Source: Gammaproteobacteria bacterium (GTDB lineage Bacteria; Pseudomonadota; Gammaproteobacteria; Pseudomonadales; Pseudomonadaceae). Taken from it: a stretch of DNA of 33,755 nt. Location: NCBI GenBank assembly GCA_903970465.1, contig CAJCIO010000094.1, forward strand, positions 1 to 33,755, in the 5' to 3' direction. How positions within the stretch are numbered: the stretch's first letter is position 1; each line of letters begins with the position of its first letter. Positions 8,132 to 17,143 of the stretch are shown here, one piece after another. The position numbers and the translations under genes were made by a program. The notes under the pieces are model-generated. The model was given only the letters and a program-made list of their open reading frames with translations, had not been told where the DNA came from and did no database searches.

Positions 8132-9163
8132 TCAGTAAGAATCCTGCGGCAAACTAGCGATGATCGAGCGATAACTGTTCATTCGCTGTTGCTGCACACG
8201 ACCATCGTCCAAGGCCATGAGCAGCGCACAGCCGGGTTCGCGATCGTGCTTGCAGTCGCGGAAGCGGCAGGTACCGAGCAGGTCGGCGAACTCGATGAAC
8301 CCTGCCTCGACATCGGCACGGCTGACATGGCCCAGGCCGAATTCGCGAATACCCGGTGAGTCGATCAGCTCGCCGCCGCCGGGGAAGTGAAACAACCGCG
8401 CCGTGGTCGTGGTATGGGTGCCCTGACCGGACAGTTCCGACAGCGGCCCGACGCGGGTCTGCACTTCCGGCAGCAGGCTGTTGACCAGCGACGACTTGCC
8501 CACACCCGATTGCCCGACGAACACGCTGATGTGCCCATCCAGACGGGCTTGCAGTTGCTGCATACCGTCGCCGTGGTGCGCCGACACTTCAAGCAGCGGA
8601 TAACCCAACTGCCGATAAACTGCCAGCAGTGCGTTGAGCGCTGGCGCGTTCTGCTCGTCGATCAGGTCGGCCTTGTTCAACAGCAGCAATGGGTGAATGC
8701 CGGCGTGCTCGGCGGCCACCAGATAGCGGTCGATGAGGTTGGCGTGGGGCTCGGGCATCGGCGCGAAGACGATCACGATCAGGTCGACGTTGGCCGCTAC
8801 CGGTTTCAACTGGCCGCGGCTGTCGGGCCGGCACAGTTCGGTGTTGCGCGGCAGTTGCGCGACGATCACGCCGATGCCTTGGTTGCCTGCGCGCCAGACC
8901 ACCTGGTCGCCGGTCACCAAGGCGGGCAGGTTGGCCCGCAAGTGGCAACGGAATACCTGGCCGGCCAGTTCGCCTTCACGCGCCTCCACCTCGACCTGAA
9001 CGCCGAAGTGCGCGATCACCAGACCGATCTGCTCAGGTCCCAGTTCGCCGCCTTCCAGCGTCTCCAGTGTGTGTAGTTCGCGTTTGGCCGCACGCGCGGC
9101 GCGCTCACCCTGGACTTTTTCGATGCGCCAGTTCTGGCGGCGGTTTAACTGGCGTTTGGCCAT
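8132..9163 (-). CDS. rsgA: Ribosome small subunit-dependent GTPase RsgA
   Basis: RsgA is a circularly permuted GTPase that acts late in 30S subunit maturation. The 343-residue product begins [18 protein letters not shown] from ATG 9163, with GGAAG 5 nt upstream; a longer in-frame extension to 9277 is not typical of the family. Order of motifs: OB fold (about residues 40-115), G4 LLLNKAD, G1 [13 protein letters not shown]3 [10 protein letters not shown], then the zinc-binding CxxxxC...HxxxxxC segment ([14 protein letters not shown]) near the C-terminus. The permuted G4-G1-G3 order is diagnostic. It is divergent from orn, as in many gammaproteobacteria. Confidence 0.97.
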   Translation of the reverse strand: MAKRQLNRRQNWRIEKVQGERAARAAKRELHTLETLEGGELGPEQIGLVIAHFGVQVEVEAREGELAGQVFRCHLRANLPALVTGDQVVWRAGNQGIGVIVAQLPRNTELCRPDSRGQLKPVAANVDLIVIVFAPMPEPHANLIDRYLVAAEHAGIHPLLLLNKADLIDEQNAPALNALLAVYRQLGYPLLEVSAHHGDGMQQLQARLDGHISVFVGQSGVGKSSLVNSLLPEVQTRVGPLSELSGQGTHTTTTARLFHFPGGGELIDSPGIREFGLGHVSRADVEAGFIEFADLLGTCRFRDCKHDREPGCALLMALDDGRVQQQRMNSYRSIIASLPQDSY

Positions 9164-9218
9164 GGGACTTCCACGTGAAGAGCAATTTGAGGTTGAAAAC
9201 GAATCGACGCAGCGCGTG

Positions 9219-9234
9219 ACTGCACGCATGCAGT
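9219..9234. repeat. Short palindrome in the rsgA-orn intergenic region
   Basis: ACTGCA, 4-nt loop CGCA, TGCAGT. It falls in the probable 5' leader of rsgA. It could be an operator or a small leader hairpin; nothing else supports either. Confidence 0.35.
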
Positions 9235-9267
9235 GACAAAACCGCAGTAATGATCGAAACGGCGGCG

Positions 9268-9295
9268 AGTTTAGCACGCCCGGCTAGGCTAAACT
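9268..9295. promoter_or_regulatory. Symmetric divergent promoter region of rsgA and orn
   Basis: AGTTTAGC (9268-9275) and GCTAAACT (9288-9295) form an 8-bp inverted repeat separated by 12 nt. Each arm gives a plausible -10 (TAAACT), one per strand, oriented toward orn (start 9322) and rsgA (start 9163). No good -35 boxes are evident, so the promoter reading is tentative; an operator for a dimeric regulator is an alternative. Confidence 0.4.
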
Positions 9296-9321
9296 GCGCA
9301 GCTACGCCGAGGAGCCTTACC

Positions 9322-9864
9322 ATGCAAAACCCGCAGAACCTCATCTGGATCGACCTGGAAATGACCGGCCTCGATCCCGACCACGATGTCATCATCGAAA
9401 TGGCCACCATCGTTACCGACAGCGACCTGAAAACCTTGGCCGAAGGGCCGGTGATCGCCATTCATCAAAGCGACGAGATTCTCGCCGGCATGGACGAATG
9501 GAACACCCGCCAGCACGGCGGTTCGGGCCTGACCCAACGCGTGCGCGAGAGCACCGTCAGCATGGCCGAGGCCGAGGCGCAGACCATCGCCTTTCTGGAG
9601 CAGTGGGTGCCCAAGGGCAAGTCGCCGATCTGCGGCAACAGCATCTGCCAGGACCGCCGCTTCCTGTATCGCCACATGCGCGGGCTGGAAAACTACTTCC
9701 ACTACCGTAACCTTGACGTCTCGACCCTCAAGGAGCTGGCCGCGCGCTGGGCGCCGGAGGTCAAGGACAGCTTCCAGAAGGGCAGCACCCACTTGGCGCT
9801 GGACGACATCCGCGAGTCGATCGCCGAGTTGCAGCACTACCGCAAGCATTTCATCAAGTTTTGA
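9322..9864 (+). CDS. orn: Oligoribonuclease
   Basis: Orn is the DEDDh 3'-5' exonuclease that degrades RNA dinucleotides, including pGpG from c-di-GMP turnover, and is usually essential. The 180-residue length is standard. The DEDDh residues are visible: [12 protein letters not shown] (Asp and Glu), CQDRRFL (Asp) and [12 protein letters not shown] (His and Asp). ATG 9322 has GGAG 7 nt upstream and gives the usual [14 protein letters not shown]-terminus; in-frame upstream codons are not part of the family. It is a single gene, divergent from rsgA and followed by a REP. Confidence 0.98.
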   Translation: MQNPQNLIWIDLEMTGLDPDHDVIIEMATIVTDSDLKTLAEGPVIAIHQSDEILAGMDEWNTRQHGGSGLTQRVRESTVSMAEAEAQTIAFLEQWVPKGKSPICGNSICQDRRFLYRHMRGLENYFHYRNLDVSTLKELAARWAPEVKDSFQKGSTHLALDDIRESIAELQHYRKHFIKF

Positions 9865-9906
9865 TCCTTGAGCGCGTTTCGATGGCCCCTTCGCCGCCGG
9901 ACGCGC

Positions 9907-9940
9907 AGCCTTGCTCCCACAGTTCTGCAGGAGCAAGGCT
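9907..9940. repeat. REP-type inverted repeat between orn and queG
   Basis: AGCCTTGCTCC (9907-9917) and GGAGCAAGGCT (9930-9940) form an 11-bp perfect inverted repeat with a 12-nt loop, followed by TGCTCGC. It is a shortened member of the same REP family as the copies at 25505, 29707 and 33578. It lies between the convergent ends of orn and queG. Confidence 0.75.
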
Positions 9941-9988
9941 TGCTCGCAAAGAGGCCTCGAGTTGCGCTGAAAAAAACCCCAGCCGGAA

Positions 9989-11056
9989 TCAGGTCCTTCC
10001 GGCATGCTGCGCCAACGCCCACTCCACATGCTCGCGCACCAGCGCCGAAGGATGCTCGCGGCGCGCTTGCAGGGCTTCCAGCACGGGTATGGTCGACGGT
10101 GCGTTGCCCAACCCCACTGCAAGATTGCGCAGCCAGCGCTCATAGCCAGCGCGGCGCAGGGGCGAACCCTCGGTGCTGCTCAAAAAGTGCGCTTCGTCCC
10201 ACAAAAACAACTGGGCCAGGTCGGCATTGTCGAGATTGTGCCGAGGGCTGAAATCCGTTTCTCCGGTGTGCCGGGCAAAGCGATTCCACGGGCAGACCAT
10301 CTGGCAGTCATCACAGCCGAATACCCGATTGCCGATGAGCGCGCGCAATTCCACGGGTATCGCGCTTTTCAGCTCGATGGTCAGGTACGAGATACAGCGC
10401 CGCGCATCGAGCACGTAAGGGCCGACGAACGCCGCAGTCGGGCAGACATCCAGACAGGCGGTGCAGCGCCCGCAGTGTTCGGTGATGTGCGGTGGGTCGG
10501 TTGGCAGGGGCATATCGACGAACAGCTCGGCGAGAAAGAAGTAACTGCCGGCCTTGCGATTGAGTACCAGAGTGTTCTTGCCGATCCAGCCCAGCCCGGC
10601 CTGTTCGGCAATGGCTTTTTCCAGCACCGGGGCGCTGTCGACGAAGGCGCGATAGCCAAACGGCCCGATCGCCGCCTGAATGCGTTCGGCCAATTGCTGC
10701 ACGCGCTTGCGGATCAACTTGTGGTAGTCGCGGCCCAGGGCGTAGCGCGACACATAGGCTTTGTCGGGCTGCGCCAACTGCTGGGCCATGCGCGTATCGC
10801 CGGGCAGGTAATCCATGCGCAGCGACACCACGCGTAATGTGCCCGGCACCAATTCCTCGGGGTGCGAGCGCTTGCTGCCGTGGGCGCCCATGTAGTCCAT
10901 TTCGCCGTGGTAGCCGGCGTCGAGCCAGCGCTGCAGGTGTTGTTCGTGCTCGCCAAGGTCCAGCCCGGCAATGCCGACCTGCTGGAAGCCCAGTTCGCGG
11001 CCCCACTCCTTGATGGAGTCGGCCAGGGCATAAAGATCAGCGGTATTGCTAGACAT
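9989..11056 (-). CDS. queG: Epoxyqueuosine reductase QueG
   Basis: QueG catalyses the last step of queuosine synthesis in tRNA, reducing epoxyqueuosine with cobalamin and two 4Fe-4S clusters. The 355-residue protein carries the two ferredoxin-like cysteine groups: CGRCTACLDVCP at about residues 193-204 and FGCDDCQMVCPWN at about 240-255. The N-terminal cobalamin-binding region includes HGEMDYMGAHGSKRSHPEEL, and a HEAT-like segment ends the protein (RREHPSALVREHVEWALA). The ATG at 11056 has no obvious Shine-Dalgarno but yields the expected N-terminus. It is divergent from nnrD, the usual arrangement in Pseudomonas. Confidence 0.97.
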   Translation of the reverse strand: MSSNTADLYALADSIKEWGRELGFQQVGIAGLDLGEHEQHLQRWLDAGYHGEMDYMGAHGSKRSHPEELVPGTLRVVSLRMDYLPGDTRMAQQLAQPDKAYVSRYALGRDYHKLIRKRVQQLAERIQAAIGPFGYRAFVDSAPVLEKAIAEQAGLGWIGKNTLVLNRKAGSYFFLAELFVDMPLPTDPPHITEHCGRCTACLDVCPTAAFVGPYVLDARRCISYLTIELKSAIPVELRALIGNRVFGCDDCQMVCPWNRFARHTGETDFSPRHNLDNADLAQLFLWDEAHFLSSTEGSPLRRAGYERWLRNLAVGLGNAPSTIPVLEALQARREHPSALVREHVEWALAQHAGRT

Positions 11057-11085
11057 GCGAGGGAGGCAACCAGGGCTGAGGTGCG

Positions 11086-11091
11086 TATAAT
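11086..11091 (+). promoter_or_regulatory. Candidate -10 box for the nnrD operon
   Basis: A perfect TATAAT lies 31 nt before the nnrD start, in the 66-nt gap to the divergent queG. No recognisable -35 is present at 17 nt, so the element rests on the -10 and its position alone. Confidence 0.45.
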
Positions 11092-11122
11092 TCTGCCAGA
11101 CATTGCTCCCGAAGGTTAAAGC

Positions 11123-11995
11123 ATGCTGCCGCCCGACGACTCACTCCCCGACGTATCGCACCCTCCTGTGCTGCTCACCGCCCTTAGCACACCTGTGCTG
11201 ACCCCACGCGAGGCTGACAGTCATAAAGGCCAGTTCGGCCGAGTGTTGGTCATTGGTGGCGATCACGGGACCGGCGGTGCCAGCCTGTTGAGCGCGGAAT
11301 GCGCCCTGCGCAGTGGTGCCGGCATGGTATCGCTGGCAACTCGTCCGGAACATGTCGCGGCGGCGCTGGTGCGCTTGCCCGAAGTCATGACCGCGGGCGT
11401 CAGTTCTGCCAACCAGTTGCTGAACATGGTCGAGCAGGCCACCGTGCTGGCCGTCGGGCCCGGGCTGGGGCAGGGCAGTTGGGGGCACAGCCTGCTGTCG
11501 ATGGCGGCCTGTTCCGACAAGCCGCAGGTATGGGACGCGGACGCGCTTAATCGCTTGGCAACCGGTGCGGTGACCTTGCCCGTGGGTGCGGTGATTACGC
11601 CCCACCCCGGCGAGGCGGCGCGTTTGCTGGACGTGTCGATCAAGCAGATACAAGCCGATCGTCCGGCGGCGGCCTATGCCTTGGCGAAAAAATATTCGGC
11701 CGTTGCGGTGCTCAAGGGGAGCGGCAGCCTGATCGCCTCGCCCGATGGGCGGTTGGCGCAATGCGATCACGGCCATGGGGCAATGGCCGCTGCAGGCCTG
11801 GGCGATGTCCTCACGGGCCTGATCGCCGCGTTGCTGGCACAGGGCATGGAGCCATTCGACGCGGCCTGCCTGGGTGTCTGGCTGCATGCCCGCGCTGGCG
11901 AGCAGCAAGGTCAGCATGGTCGCGGGCTGGCAGCCGCCGATTTGATCCCTGCCATTCGTCAGTTGCTCGAGGAGCATGCGCCGTGTCAGAAGTAA
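11123..11995 (+). CDS. nnrD: ADP-dependent NAD(P)H-hydrate dehydratase (NnrD)
   Basis: NnrD dehydrates S-NAD(P)HX, the hydrated damaged form of NAD(P)H, using ADP (or ATP). The 290-residue protein is of the ribokinase-like carbohydrate kinase fold: GHTGxxGGA-like VIGGDHGTGGASLL near residue 50, WDADALN, VITPHPGEAARLL, AVLKGSGSLIA and the nucleotide-site AAAGLGDVLTGLIAALL. The E. coli homologue YjeF is a fusion with an N-terminal NAD(P)HX epimerase (NnrE); here there are only about 35 residues before the dehydratase domain, so no epimerase. ATG 11123 has GAAGG 7 nt upstream. It overlaps tsaE by 13 nt. Confidence 0.94.
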   Translation: MLPPDDSLPDVSHPPVLLTALSTPVLTPREADSHKGQFGRVLVIGGDHGTGGASLLSAECALRSGAGMVSLATRPEHVAAALVRLPEVMTAGVSSANQLLNMVEQATVLAVGPGLGQGSWGHSLLSMAACSDKPQVWDADALNRLATGAVTLPVGAVITPHPGEAARLLDVSIKQIQADRPAAAYALAKKYSAVAVLKGSGSLIASPDGRLAQCDHGHGAMAAAGLGDVLTGLIAALLAQGMEPFDAACLGVWLHARAGEQQGQHGRGLAAADLIPAIRQLLEEHAPCQK

Positions 11996-12453
11996 CGCTG
12001 TATTTGCAGGGCGAAGAAGCCATGGAGGCCTTTGGTCAGCGCTTGGCGGCGTTGACTCATGGCGTCGGGACTATTTTTCTCGAAGGTGATCTGGGTGCCG
12101 GCAAGACCACTCTTTCCCGCGGGCTGATTCGCGGACTGGGGCATGTGGGCGCGGTCAAGAGCCCGACCTTCACCTTGGTAGAACCCTATGAAATCGGCGC
12201 CGTACGGGCGTTTCACTTCGATCTCTATCGCCTGGTCGACCCTGAGGAGCTCGAATTCCTGGGTATCCGCGATTATTTCGACGGCGATGCCCTGTGCCTC
12301 ATCGAATGGCCCCAGAAGGGTGCAGGCTTTTTGCCAAAGCCGGACCTGACCATTACCATAAGCCCGGCAGCGGCAGGACGCTCGCTGCATATCGCGCCGC
12401 AGACTGTACGCGGTGTCGCGTGGTGTGCCGTACTGGCACAGGAAATTACTTGA
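11983..12453 (+). CDS. tsaE: tRNA threonylcarbamoyladenosine synthesis ATPase TsaE
   Basis: TsaE is the ATPase that turns over the TsaBD complex making t6A37 in tRNAs reading ANN codons. The 156-residue protein begins at a GTG (11983), giving SEVTLYLQGEEAM after the start, with GGAG 8 nt upstream. It overlaps the end of nnrD. The Walker A motif is LEGDLGAGKTTLSRG at about residues 33-47, followed by the family-specific SPTFTLVEPYE and HFDLYRL, and the LIEWPQKG segment. Upstream in-frame codons run through nnrD and are not part of the family, which supports the GTG start. Confidence 0.95.
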   Translation: MSEVTLYLQGEEAMEAFGQRLAALTHGVGTIFLEGDLGAGKTTLSRGLIRGLGHVGAVKSPTFTLVEPYEIGAVRAFHFDLYRLVDPEELEFLGIRDYFDGDALCLIEWPQKGAGFLPKPDLTITISPAAAGRSLHIAPQTVRGVAWCAVLAQEIT

Positions 12454-12470
12454 TCATGATGGGGAAAGGT

Positions 12471-13886
12471 ATGCGCATGCGCGCTTGGGTCGCGGCCGTT
12501 GGAGTATTACTGACGGCGGTGGCGGTCAATGCCTTGGCCGCTTCGCAGGTCAAGAGCGTGCGGTTGTGGCGGGCCCCGGATAACACTCGGCTGGTATTCG
12601 ACTTGTCGGGACCGGTGGAGCACAGCGTCTTCACTCTGGCGGCGCCCGATCGCCTGGTCATCGACATCAATGGCGCGACGTTGGGTGGCCCGCTGAATGT
12701 GCCGATGGCCAATACCCCCATCACCTCGATGCGCTCGGCGCAACGTACGCCGACCGATCTGCGGGTGGTCATCGATCTGAAAAAGGCTGTGACCCCCAAG
12801 AGCTTCGTCCTGCCGCCCAACCAGCAATACGGCAACCGTCTGGTGGTGGATCTCTATGATTCGCCCCAGGACGCAGAGCCAGCACCGCCGTCGCCGCCGG
12901 TCGCTACGACTCCGGCAGTGCCAGTCACGCCCGCCCAGCCGAGCATCAAGCTCGAACCGGTGCCTAATGGCAAGCGCGATATCGTCGTGGTCATCGATGC
13001 CGGCCACGGTGGCGAAGACCCGGGTGCCTCAGGCTCGCGGGGCCAGCACGAGAAGGACGTAGTACTGGCCATCGCCCGTGAACTGCAGCGCCAGATCAAT
13101 CAGGACAAGGGCTTTCGCGCCGAACTGACCCGCACCGGCGATTACTTCATTCCGCTGCGCGGCCGCACCGAGATCGCCCGCAAGAAGGGCGCCGACCTGT
13201 TCATCTCTATACATGCCGACGCGGCGCCTTCTTCGCAGGCTTTCGGTGCCTCGGTATTTGCTTTGTCCGATCGCGGCGCGACTTCCGAAACTGCGCGCTG
13301 GCTGGCCGACAGCGAGAACCGTTCCGACCTGATCGGCGGTGCCGGCAACGTCAGTCTCGACGACAAGGACCGCATGCTTGCGGGCGTGCTCCTAGATCTG
13401 TCGATGACCGCCTCGCTGAGTTCAAGCCTCAATGTGGGGCAAAAAGTGCTCAGCAGCGTCGGGCGCGTCACGCCGTTGCACAAGGCGCGGGTCGAGCAGG
13501 CCGGCTTCATGGTGCTCAAATCCCCGGATATCCCGTCGATCCTGGTCGAGACCGGCTTTATTTCCAATGCCAACGAAGCCAGCAAGTTGCAATCGGCGCA
13601 GCACCAGCAGGCCTTGGCTCGTTCGATCCGTGCCGGTGTGCAGCAGTTCTTCCAGCAGAATCCGCCGCCGGGCACTTACATCGCCTGGCTGCGTGACAGT
13701 GGCAAGCTGGCGGGCCGTGGCGCCAGCGAGCATGTGGTGCGCTCGGGCGAAAGCTTGAGCATGCTCGCCGCCCGCTATGACGTGCCAATGGAGACTTTAC
13801 GTACGGTCAATAAACTCAAGAGCGACGAATTGAAAATCGGTCAGACCCTCGACATCCCTGGCGTCACCTTGGTATCGCAGCAATGA
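12471..13886 (+). CDS. amiB: N-acetylmuramoyl-L-alanine amidase AmiB
   Basis: AmiB is a periplasmic zinc amidase that cleaves septal peptidoglycan for daughter-cell separation. A signal peptide ([19 protein letters not shown], cleavage near ALAA) is followed by an AMIN domain (about residues 28-125), a proline-rich linker, the amidase_3 catalytic domain (about 165-395) and a C-terminal LysM domain ([18 protein letters not shown]...[10 protein letters not shown]). Zinc and catalytic signatures: [35 protein letters not shown] and LVETGFISN. The start is uncertain among ATGs at 12456, 12459, 12471 and 12477; AAAGG lies 7 nt before 12477 and GGGGA lies 5 nt before 12471. The stop overlaps the mutL start (ATGA), so the two are translationally coupled. 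Confidence 0.95.
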   Translation: MRMRAWVAAVGVLLTAVAVNALAASQVKSVRLWRAPDNTRLVFDLSGPVEHSVFTLAAPDRLVIDINGATLGGPLNVPMANTPITSMRSAQRTPTDLRVVIDLKKAVTPKSFVLPPNQQYGNRLVVDLYDSPQDAEPAPPSPPVATTPAVPVTPAQPSIKLEPVPNGKRDIVVVIDAGHGGEDPGASGSRGQHEKDVVLAIARELQRQINQDKGFRAELTRTGDYFIPLRGRTEIARKKGADLFISIHADAAPSSQAFGASVFALSDRGATSETARWLADSENRSDLIGGAGNVSLDDKDRMLAGVLLDLSMTASLSSSLNVGQKVLSSVGRVTPLHKARVEQAGFMVLKSPDIPSILVETGFISNANEASKLQSAQHQQALARSIRAGVQQFFQQNPPPGTYIAWLRDSGKLAGRGASEHVVRSGESLSMLAARYDVPMETLRTVNKLKSDELKIGQTLDIPGVTLVSQQ

Positions 13887-15805
13887 CCATTACCGCCCGT
13901 ATCGAGCTGCTCAGCCCGCGCCTCGCCAACCAGATCGCTGCCGGCGAGGTGGTCGAGCGCCCGGCCTCGGTGATCAAGGAGCTGCTCGAAAACAGCCTCG
14001 ATTCCGGCGCTCGGCGTATCGATATCGACGTCGAGCAAGGTGGCGTCAAGTTGCTACGGGTTCGTGACGATGGTGGCGGTATCTCCAGCGATGATCTGCC
14101 GCTTGCTCTGGCCCGTCACGCTACGAGCAAGATTCGCGACCTGGATGACCTTGAACGGGTAATGAGCCTGGGCTTTCGCGGTGAGGCGTTGGCATCGATC
14201 AGTTCGGTGGCGCGCCTGACCCTGACCTCGCGCACTCAGGATGCCGAGCAAGCCTGGCAGGTGGAAACCGAAGGTCGCGACATGGCCCCGCGGGTCCAGC
14301 CCGCCGCGCACCCGGTGGGCACTTCGGTAGAAGTACGCGACCTGTTTTTCAACACGCCCGCGCGGCGCAAGTTTCTCAAGACCGAAAAAACTGAATTCGA
14401 CCACCTGCAGGAAGTGATCAAGCGCCTGGCGCTGGCACGCTTCGATGTAGGTTTCCATCTGCGCCACAACGGCAAGACCGTGCTCAGCCTGCACGACGCC
14501 CATGACGATACGGCCCGTGCCCGTCGGGTCGCCGCCGTCTGCGGTCCGGCATTTCTGGAGCAAGCGCTGCCGATCGAAGTGGAGCGCAACGGTTTGCACC
14601 TGTGGGGGTGGGTCGGGCTGCCGACCTTCTCCCGCAGCCAGGCCGACTTGCAATACTTTTTCGTCAACGGTCGAGCGGTGCGCGACAAGCTAGTGGCCCA
14701 CGCGGTACGCCAGGCTTATCGCGACGTGCTGTTCAATGGCCGTCACCCGACGTTCGTGCTGTTTCTGGAAGTCGATCCGACGGCAGTGGACGTCAACGTG
14801 CACCCAACCAAGCACGAAGTGCGGTTTCGTGATGGACGCAGCGTGCACGACTTTCTGTATGGCACCTTGCACCGCTCGTTGGCGGATGTGCGACCGGAAG
14901 ATCACTTGCCAGCAGCGGTAGCAAGTCCCGAGGCCGCGCGGGCGACCGGGCTCGATGCCGGTGAATTCGGGCCGCAAGGCGAGATGCGTCTGGCGGCCAA
15001 TCTGCTCGAGCCCACGGCCTCGGCGCCGACCTACGGCGCGGGGCTGCAAGGTAACTACGGAAGCAGCGGTTCCGGTTCCGGTGGTGGTGGCTATGGCAAT
15101 CAGTACGTGCCACGGCCCTCTGCTGCTCTGCCGGTCGCGGAATCCCAGGCGGCCTATCGCGAGTTCTTCAAGCCGCTGCCAGTCGACGGCGCGCCTGCAC
15201 TCCCTGCCAGCGACGGTGACATTCCGCCATTGGGCTATGCCCTGGCGCAGCTCAAGGGCATCTATATCCTTGCCGAAAACGCCCAGGGCCTGGTGCTGGT
15301 GGACATGCACGCGGCTCACGAACGCATCATGTACGAGCGCCTGAAGATCGCCATGGCCAGCGAAGGCCTGAGTGGTCAGCCGCTGCTGGTGCCCGAATCC
15401 ATCGCGGTCAGCCAGCGCGAGGCTGATTGCGCCGAAGAGCACGCCAGCTGGTTCCAGCGCCTGGGCTTCGAGTTGCAACGCCTGGGTCCGGAAACCCTGG
15501 CCATCCGTCAGATACCGGCGCTGCTCAAGCAGGCCGAGGCCAATCGCCTGGTGCACGACGTGCTTGCCGACCTGATGGAGTACGGCACCAGCGATCGCAT
15601 CCAGGCGCATCTCAATGAACTGCTCGGCACCATGGCCTGCCACGGCGCGATCCGCGCCAACCGGCGGCTGGCCATTGCGGAAATGAACGGACTGCTGCGC
15701 GACATGGAAATCACCGAGCGCAGCGGCCAGTGCAACCATGGTCGACCGACCTGGACGCAGATGGGCCTGGACGACCTCGACAAGCTGTTCCTGCGGGGAC
15801 GCTGA
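13883..15805 (+). CDS. mutL: DNA mismatch repair protein MutL
   Basis: MutL links mismatch recognition by MutS to strand removal. The 640-residue protein has an N-terminal GHKL ATPase (about residues 1-330: [47 protein letters not shown]), a low-complexity linker rich in Gly and Ser (about 390-407) and a C-terminal dimerisation domain. The C-terminal domain contains [12 protein letters not shown], fitting the DQHA(x)2E(x)4E endonuclease motif with Met for Gln, plus [12 protein letters not shown] and CNHGRPT. This nuclease motif is absent from E. coli MutL but known in Pseudomonas MutL, so nicking activity is expected. It overlaps amiB by 4 nt and miaA by one base. Confidence 0.98.
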   Translation: MTITARIELLSPRLANQIAAGEVVERPASVIKELLENSLDSGARRIDIDVEQGGVKLLRVRDDGGGISSDDLPLALARHATSKIRDLDDLERVMSLGFRGEALASISSVARLTLTSRTQDAEQAWQVETEGRDMAPRVQPAAHPVGTSVEVRDLFFNTPARRKFLKTEKTEFDHLQEVIKRLALARFDVGFHLRHNGKTVLSLHDAHDDTARARRVAAVCGPAFLEQALPIEVERNGLHLWGWVGLPTFSRSQADLQYFFVNGRAVRDKLVAHAVRQAYRDVLFNGRHPTFVLFLEVDPTAVDVNVHPTKHEVRFRDGRSVHDFLYGTLHRSLADVRPEDHLPAAVASPEAARATGLDAGEFGPQGEMRLAANLLEPTASAPTYGAGLQGNYGSSGSGSGGGGYGNQYVPRPSAALPVAESQAAYREFFKPLPVDGAPALPASDGDIPPLGYALAQLKGIYILAENAQGLVLVDMHAAHERIMYERLKIAMASEGLSGQPLLVPESIAVSQREADCAEEHASWFQRLGFELQRLGPETLAIRQIPALLKQAEANRLVHDVLADLMEYGTSDRIQAHLNELLGTMACHGAIRANRRLAIAEMNGLLRDMEITERSGQCNHGRPTWTQMGLDDLDKLFLRGR

Positions 15806-16776
15806 TGAGTGCCTTGCCACCCGCCATTTTCCTCATGGGGCCGACCGCTGCCGGCAAGACCGACTTGGCCATCGAGCTGGCCAAGGTCTTGCCCTGCGAG
15901 CTGATCAGCGTTGATTCGGCGCTGGTCTATCGCGGCATGGACATTGGCACCGCCAAGCCGTCGAAGGCTTTGCTGGCCGAACATCCCCATCGCCTGATCG
16001 ACATCCTTGACCCGGCGCAGAGCTACAGTGCGGCGGATTTTCGTCGCGATGCCCTGGAGGCCATGGCCGAGATCTCGGCGCGGGGCAATATTCCGTTGTT
16101 GGTGGGCGGCACGATGTTGTATTTCAAGGCGTTGCTCGAAGGGCTCGCGGACATGCCGGCCGCCGATGCCCGGGTGCGCGAAACCCTCGAAGCAGAGGCT
16201 GCGCGCGACGGCTGGCAAGCGCTGCACGAGCGCCTGGCCGCCGTCGATCCGGTGTCGGCGGCACGGATTCACCCCAACGATCCCCAGCGCCTGATCCGCG
16301 CGTTGGAAGTTTTTCTGGTCAGCGGTGCGAGCATGACCGAGCATCGGCAGCGACAAATCGCGCAAAGTACTGACGCAGGCGCTTCTGGTGGCGGTCAATT
16401 GCCCTATACTGTGGCCAATCTGGCGATCGCTCCGACGGATCGGCGGGTTCTGCATGACCGAATTGCAGTTCGATTCGGGCAGATGCTGGAACAGGGATTC
16501 GTTGACGAGGTCAAAGCGCTGCACGACCGTGGCGACTTGCATGCAGGTCTGCCGTCGATTCGGGCAGTGGGTTATCGGCAAGTCTGGGATCATCTCGATG
16601 GCAAGCTGACAGCGTCAGAAATGCAGGAGCGGGGCATTATTGCCACTCGTCAATTGGCGAAACGACAATTTACCTGGTTGCGCAGCTGGGCTGACTTACA
16701 ATGGCTGGACAGCCTGGCCTGCGACAACCTGCCGCGCACCTTGAAATACCTGGATTCGGTCTCCATATTGAGCTGA
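15805..16776 (+). CDS. miaA: tRNA dimethylallyltransferase MiaA
   Basis: MiaA adds the dimethylallyl group to A37 of tRNAs that read codons beginning with U. The 323-residue protein begins at an ATG overlapping the mutL stop (TGATG). The P-loop [17 protein letters not shown] lies at residues 10-26, followed by [20 protein letters not shown] with the catalytic Asp, [18 protein letters not shown], and the tRNA-binding [17 protein letters not shown] and [16 protein letters not shown]. The position before hfq is conserved across gammaproteobacteria. Confidence 0.97.
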   Translation: MSALPPAIFLMGPTAAGKTDLAIELAKVLPCELISVDSALVYRGMDIGTAKPSKALLAEHPHRLIDILDPAQSYSAADFRRDALEAMAEISARGNIPLLVGGTMLYFKALLEGLADMPAADARVRETLEAEAARDGWQALHERLAAVDPVSAARIHPNDPQRLIRALEVFLVSGASMTEHRQRQIAQSTDAGASGGGQLPYTVANLAIAPTDRRVLHDRIAVRFGQMLEQGFVDEVKALHDRGDLHAGLPSIRAVGYRQVWDHLDGKLTASEMQERGIIATRQLAKRQFTWLRSWADLQWLDSLACDNLPRTLKYLDSVSILS

Positions 16777-16867
16777 GTCCCTGCAATTGCCGTCTATCCT
16801 TGGGGGTGCGACGGCTAAAGCCATCATTTTTCGAATTATTCTATCGATCCTTAAAGGAGTGCGGCAC

Positions 16868-17131
16868 ATGTCAAAAGGGCATTCGCTACAAGACCCTTAC
16901 TTGAACACCTTGCGTAAAGAAAAAGTGGGGGTTTCAATTTATCTCGTCAACGGTATCAAGCTGCAAGGCACGATCGAGTCTTTCGACCAGTTCGTCATCT
17001 TGCTGAAAAACACCGTGAGCCAGATGGTTTACAAGCACGCTATCTCCACCGTCGTTCCGGTCCGTCCAATTCGCCTGCCTAGTGCCAGCGAAGATGGCGC
17101 CGAACATAGCAGCGAACCAGGTAACGCCTGA
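16868..17131 (+). CDS. hfq: RNA chaperone Hfq
   Basis: Hfq forms hexamers that pair small RNAs with mRNAs; in Pseudomonas it also works with Crc in catabolite repression. The 87-residue product starts [18 protein letters not shown], with Sm1 ([25 protein letters not shown]) and Sm2 ([10 protein letters not shown]) motifs. The short acidic tail ([15 protein letters not shown]) is typical of pseudomonads and much shorter than in E. coli. A strong Shine-Dalgarno (AAGGAG) lies 8 nt before ATG 16868. The 91-nt gap to miaA is T-rich near its end and may hold an extra promoter, but I cannot point to one with confidence. Confidence 0.99.
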   Translation: MSKGHSLQDPYLNTLRKEKVGVSIYLVNGIKLQGTIESFDQFVILLKNTVSQMVYKHAISTVVPVRPIRLPSASEDGAEHSSEPGNA

Positions 17132-17143
17132 TAGGAGTCTGCA

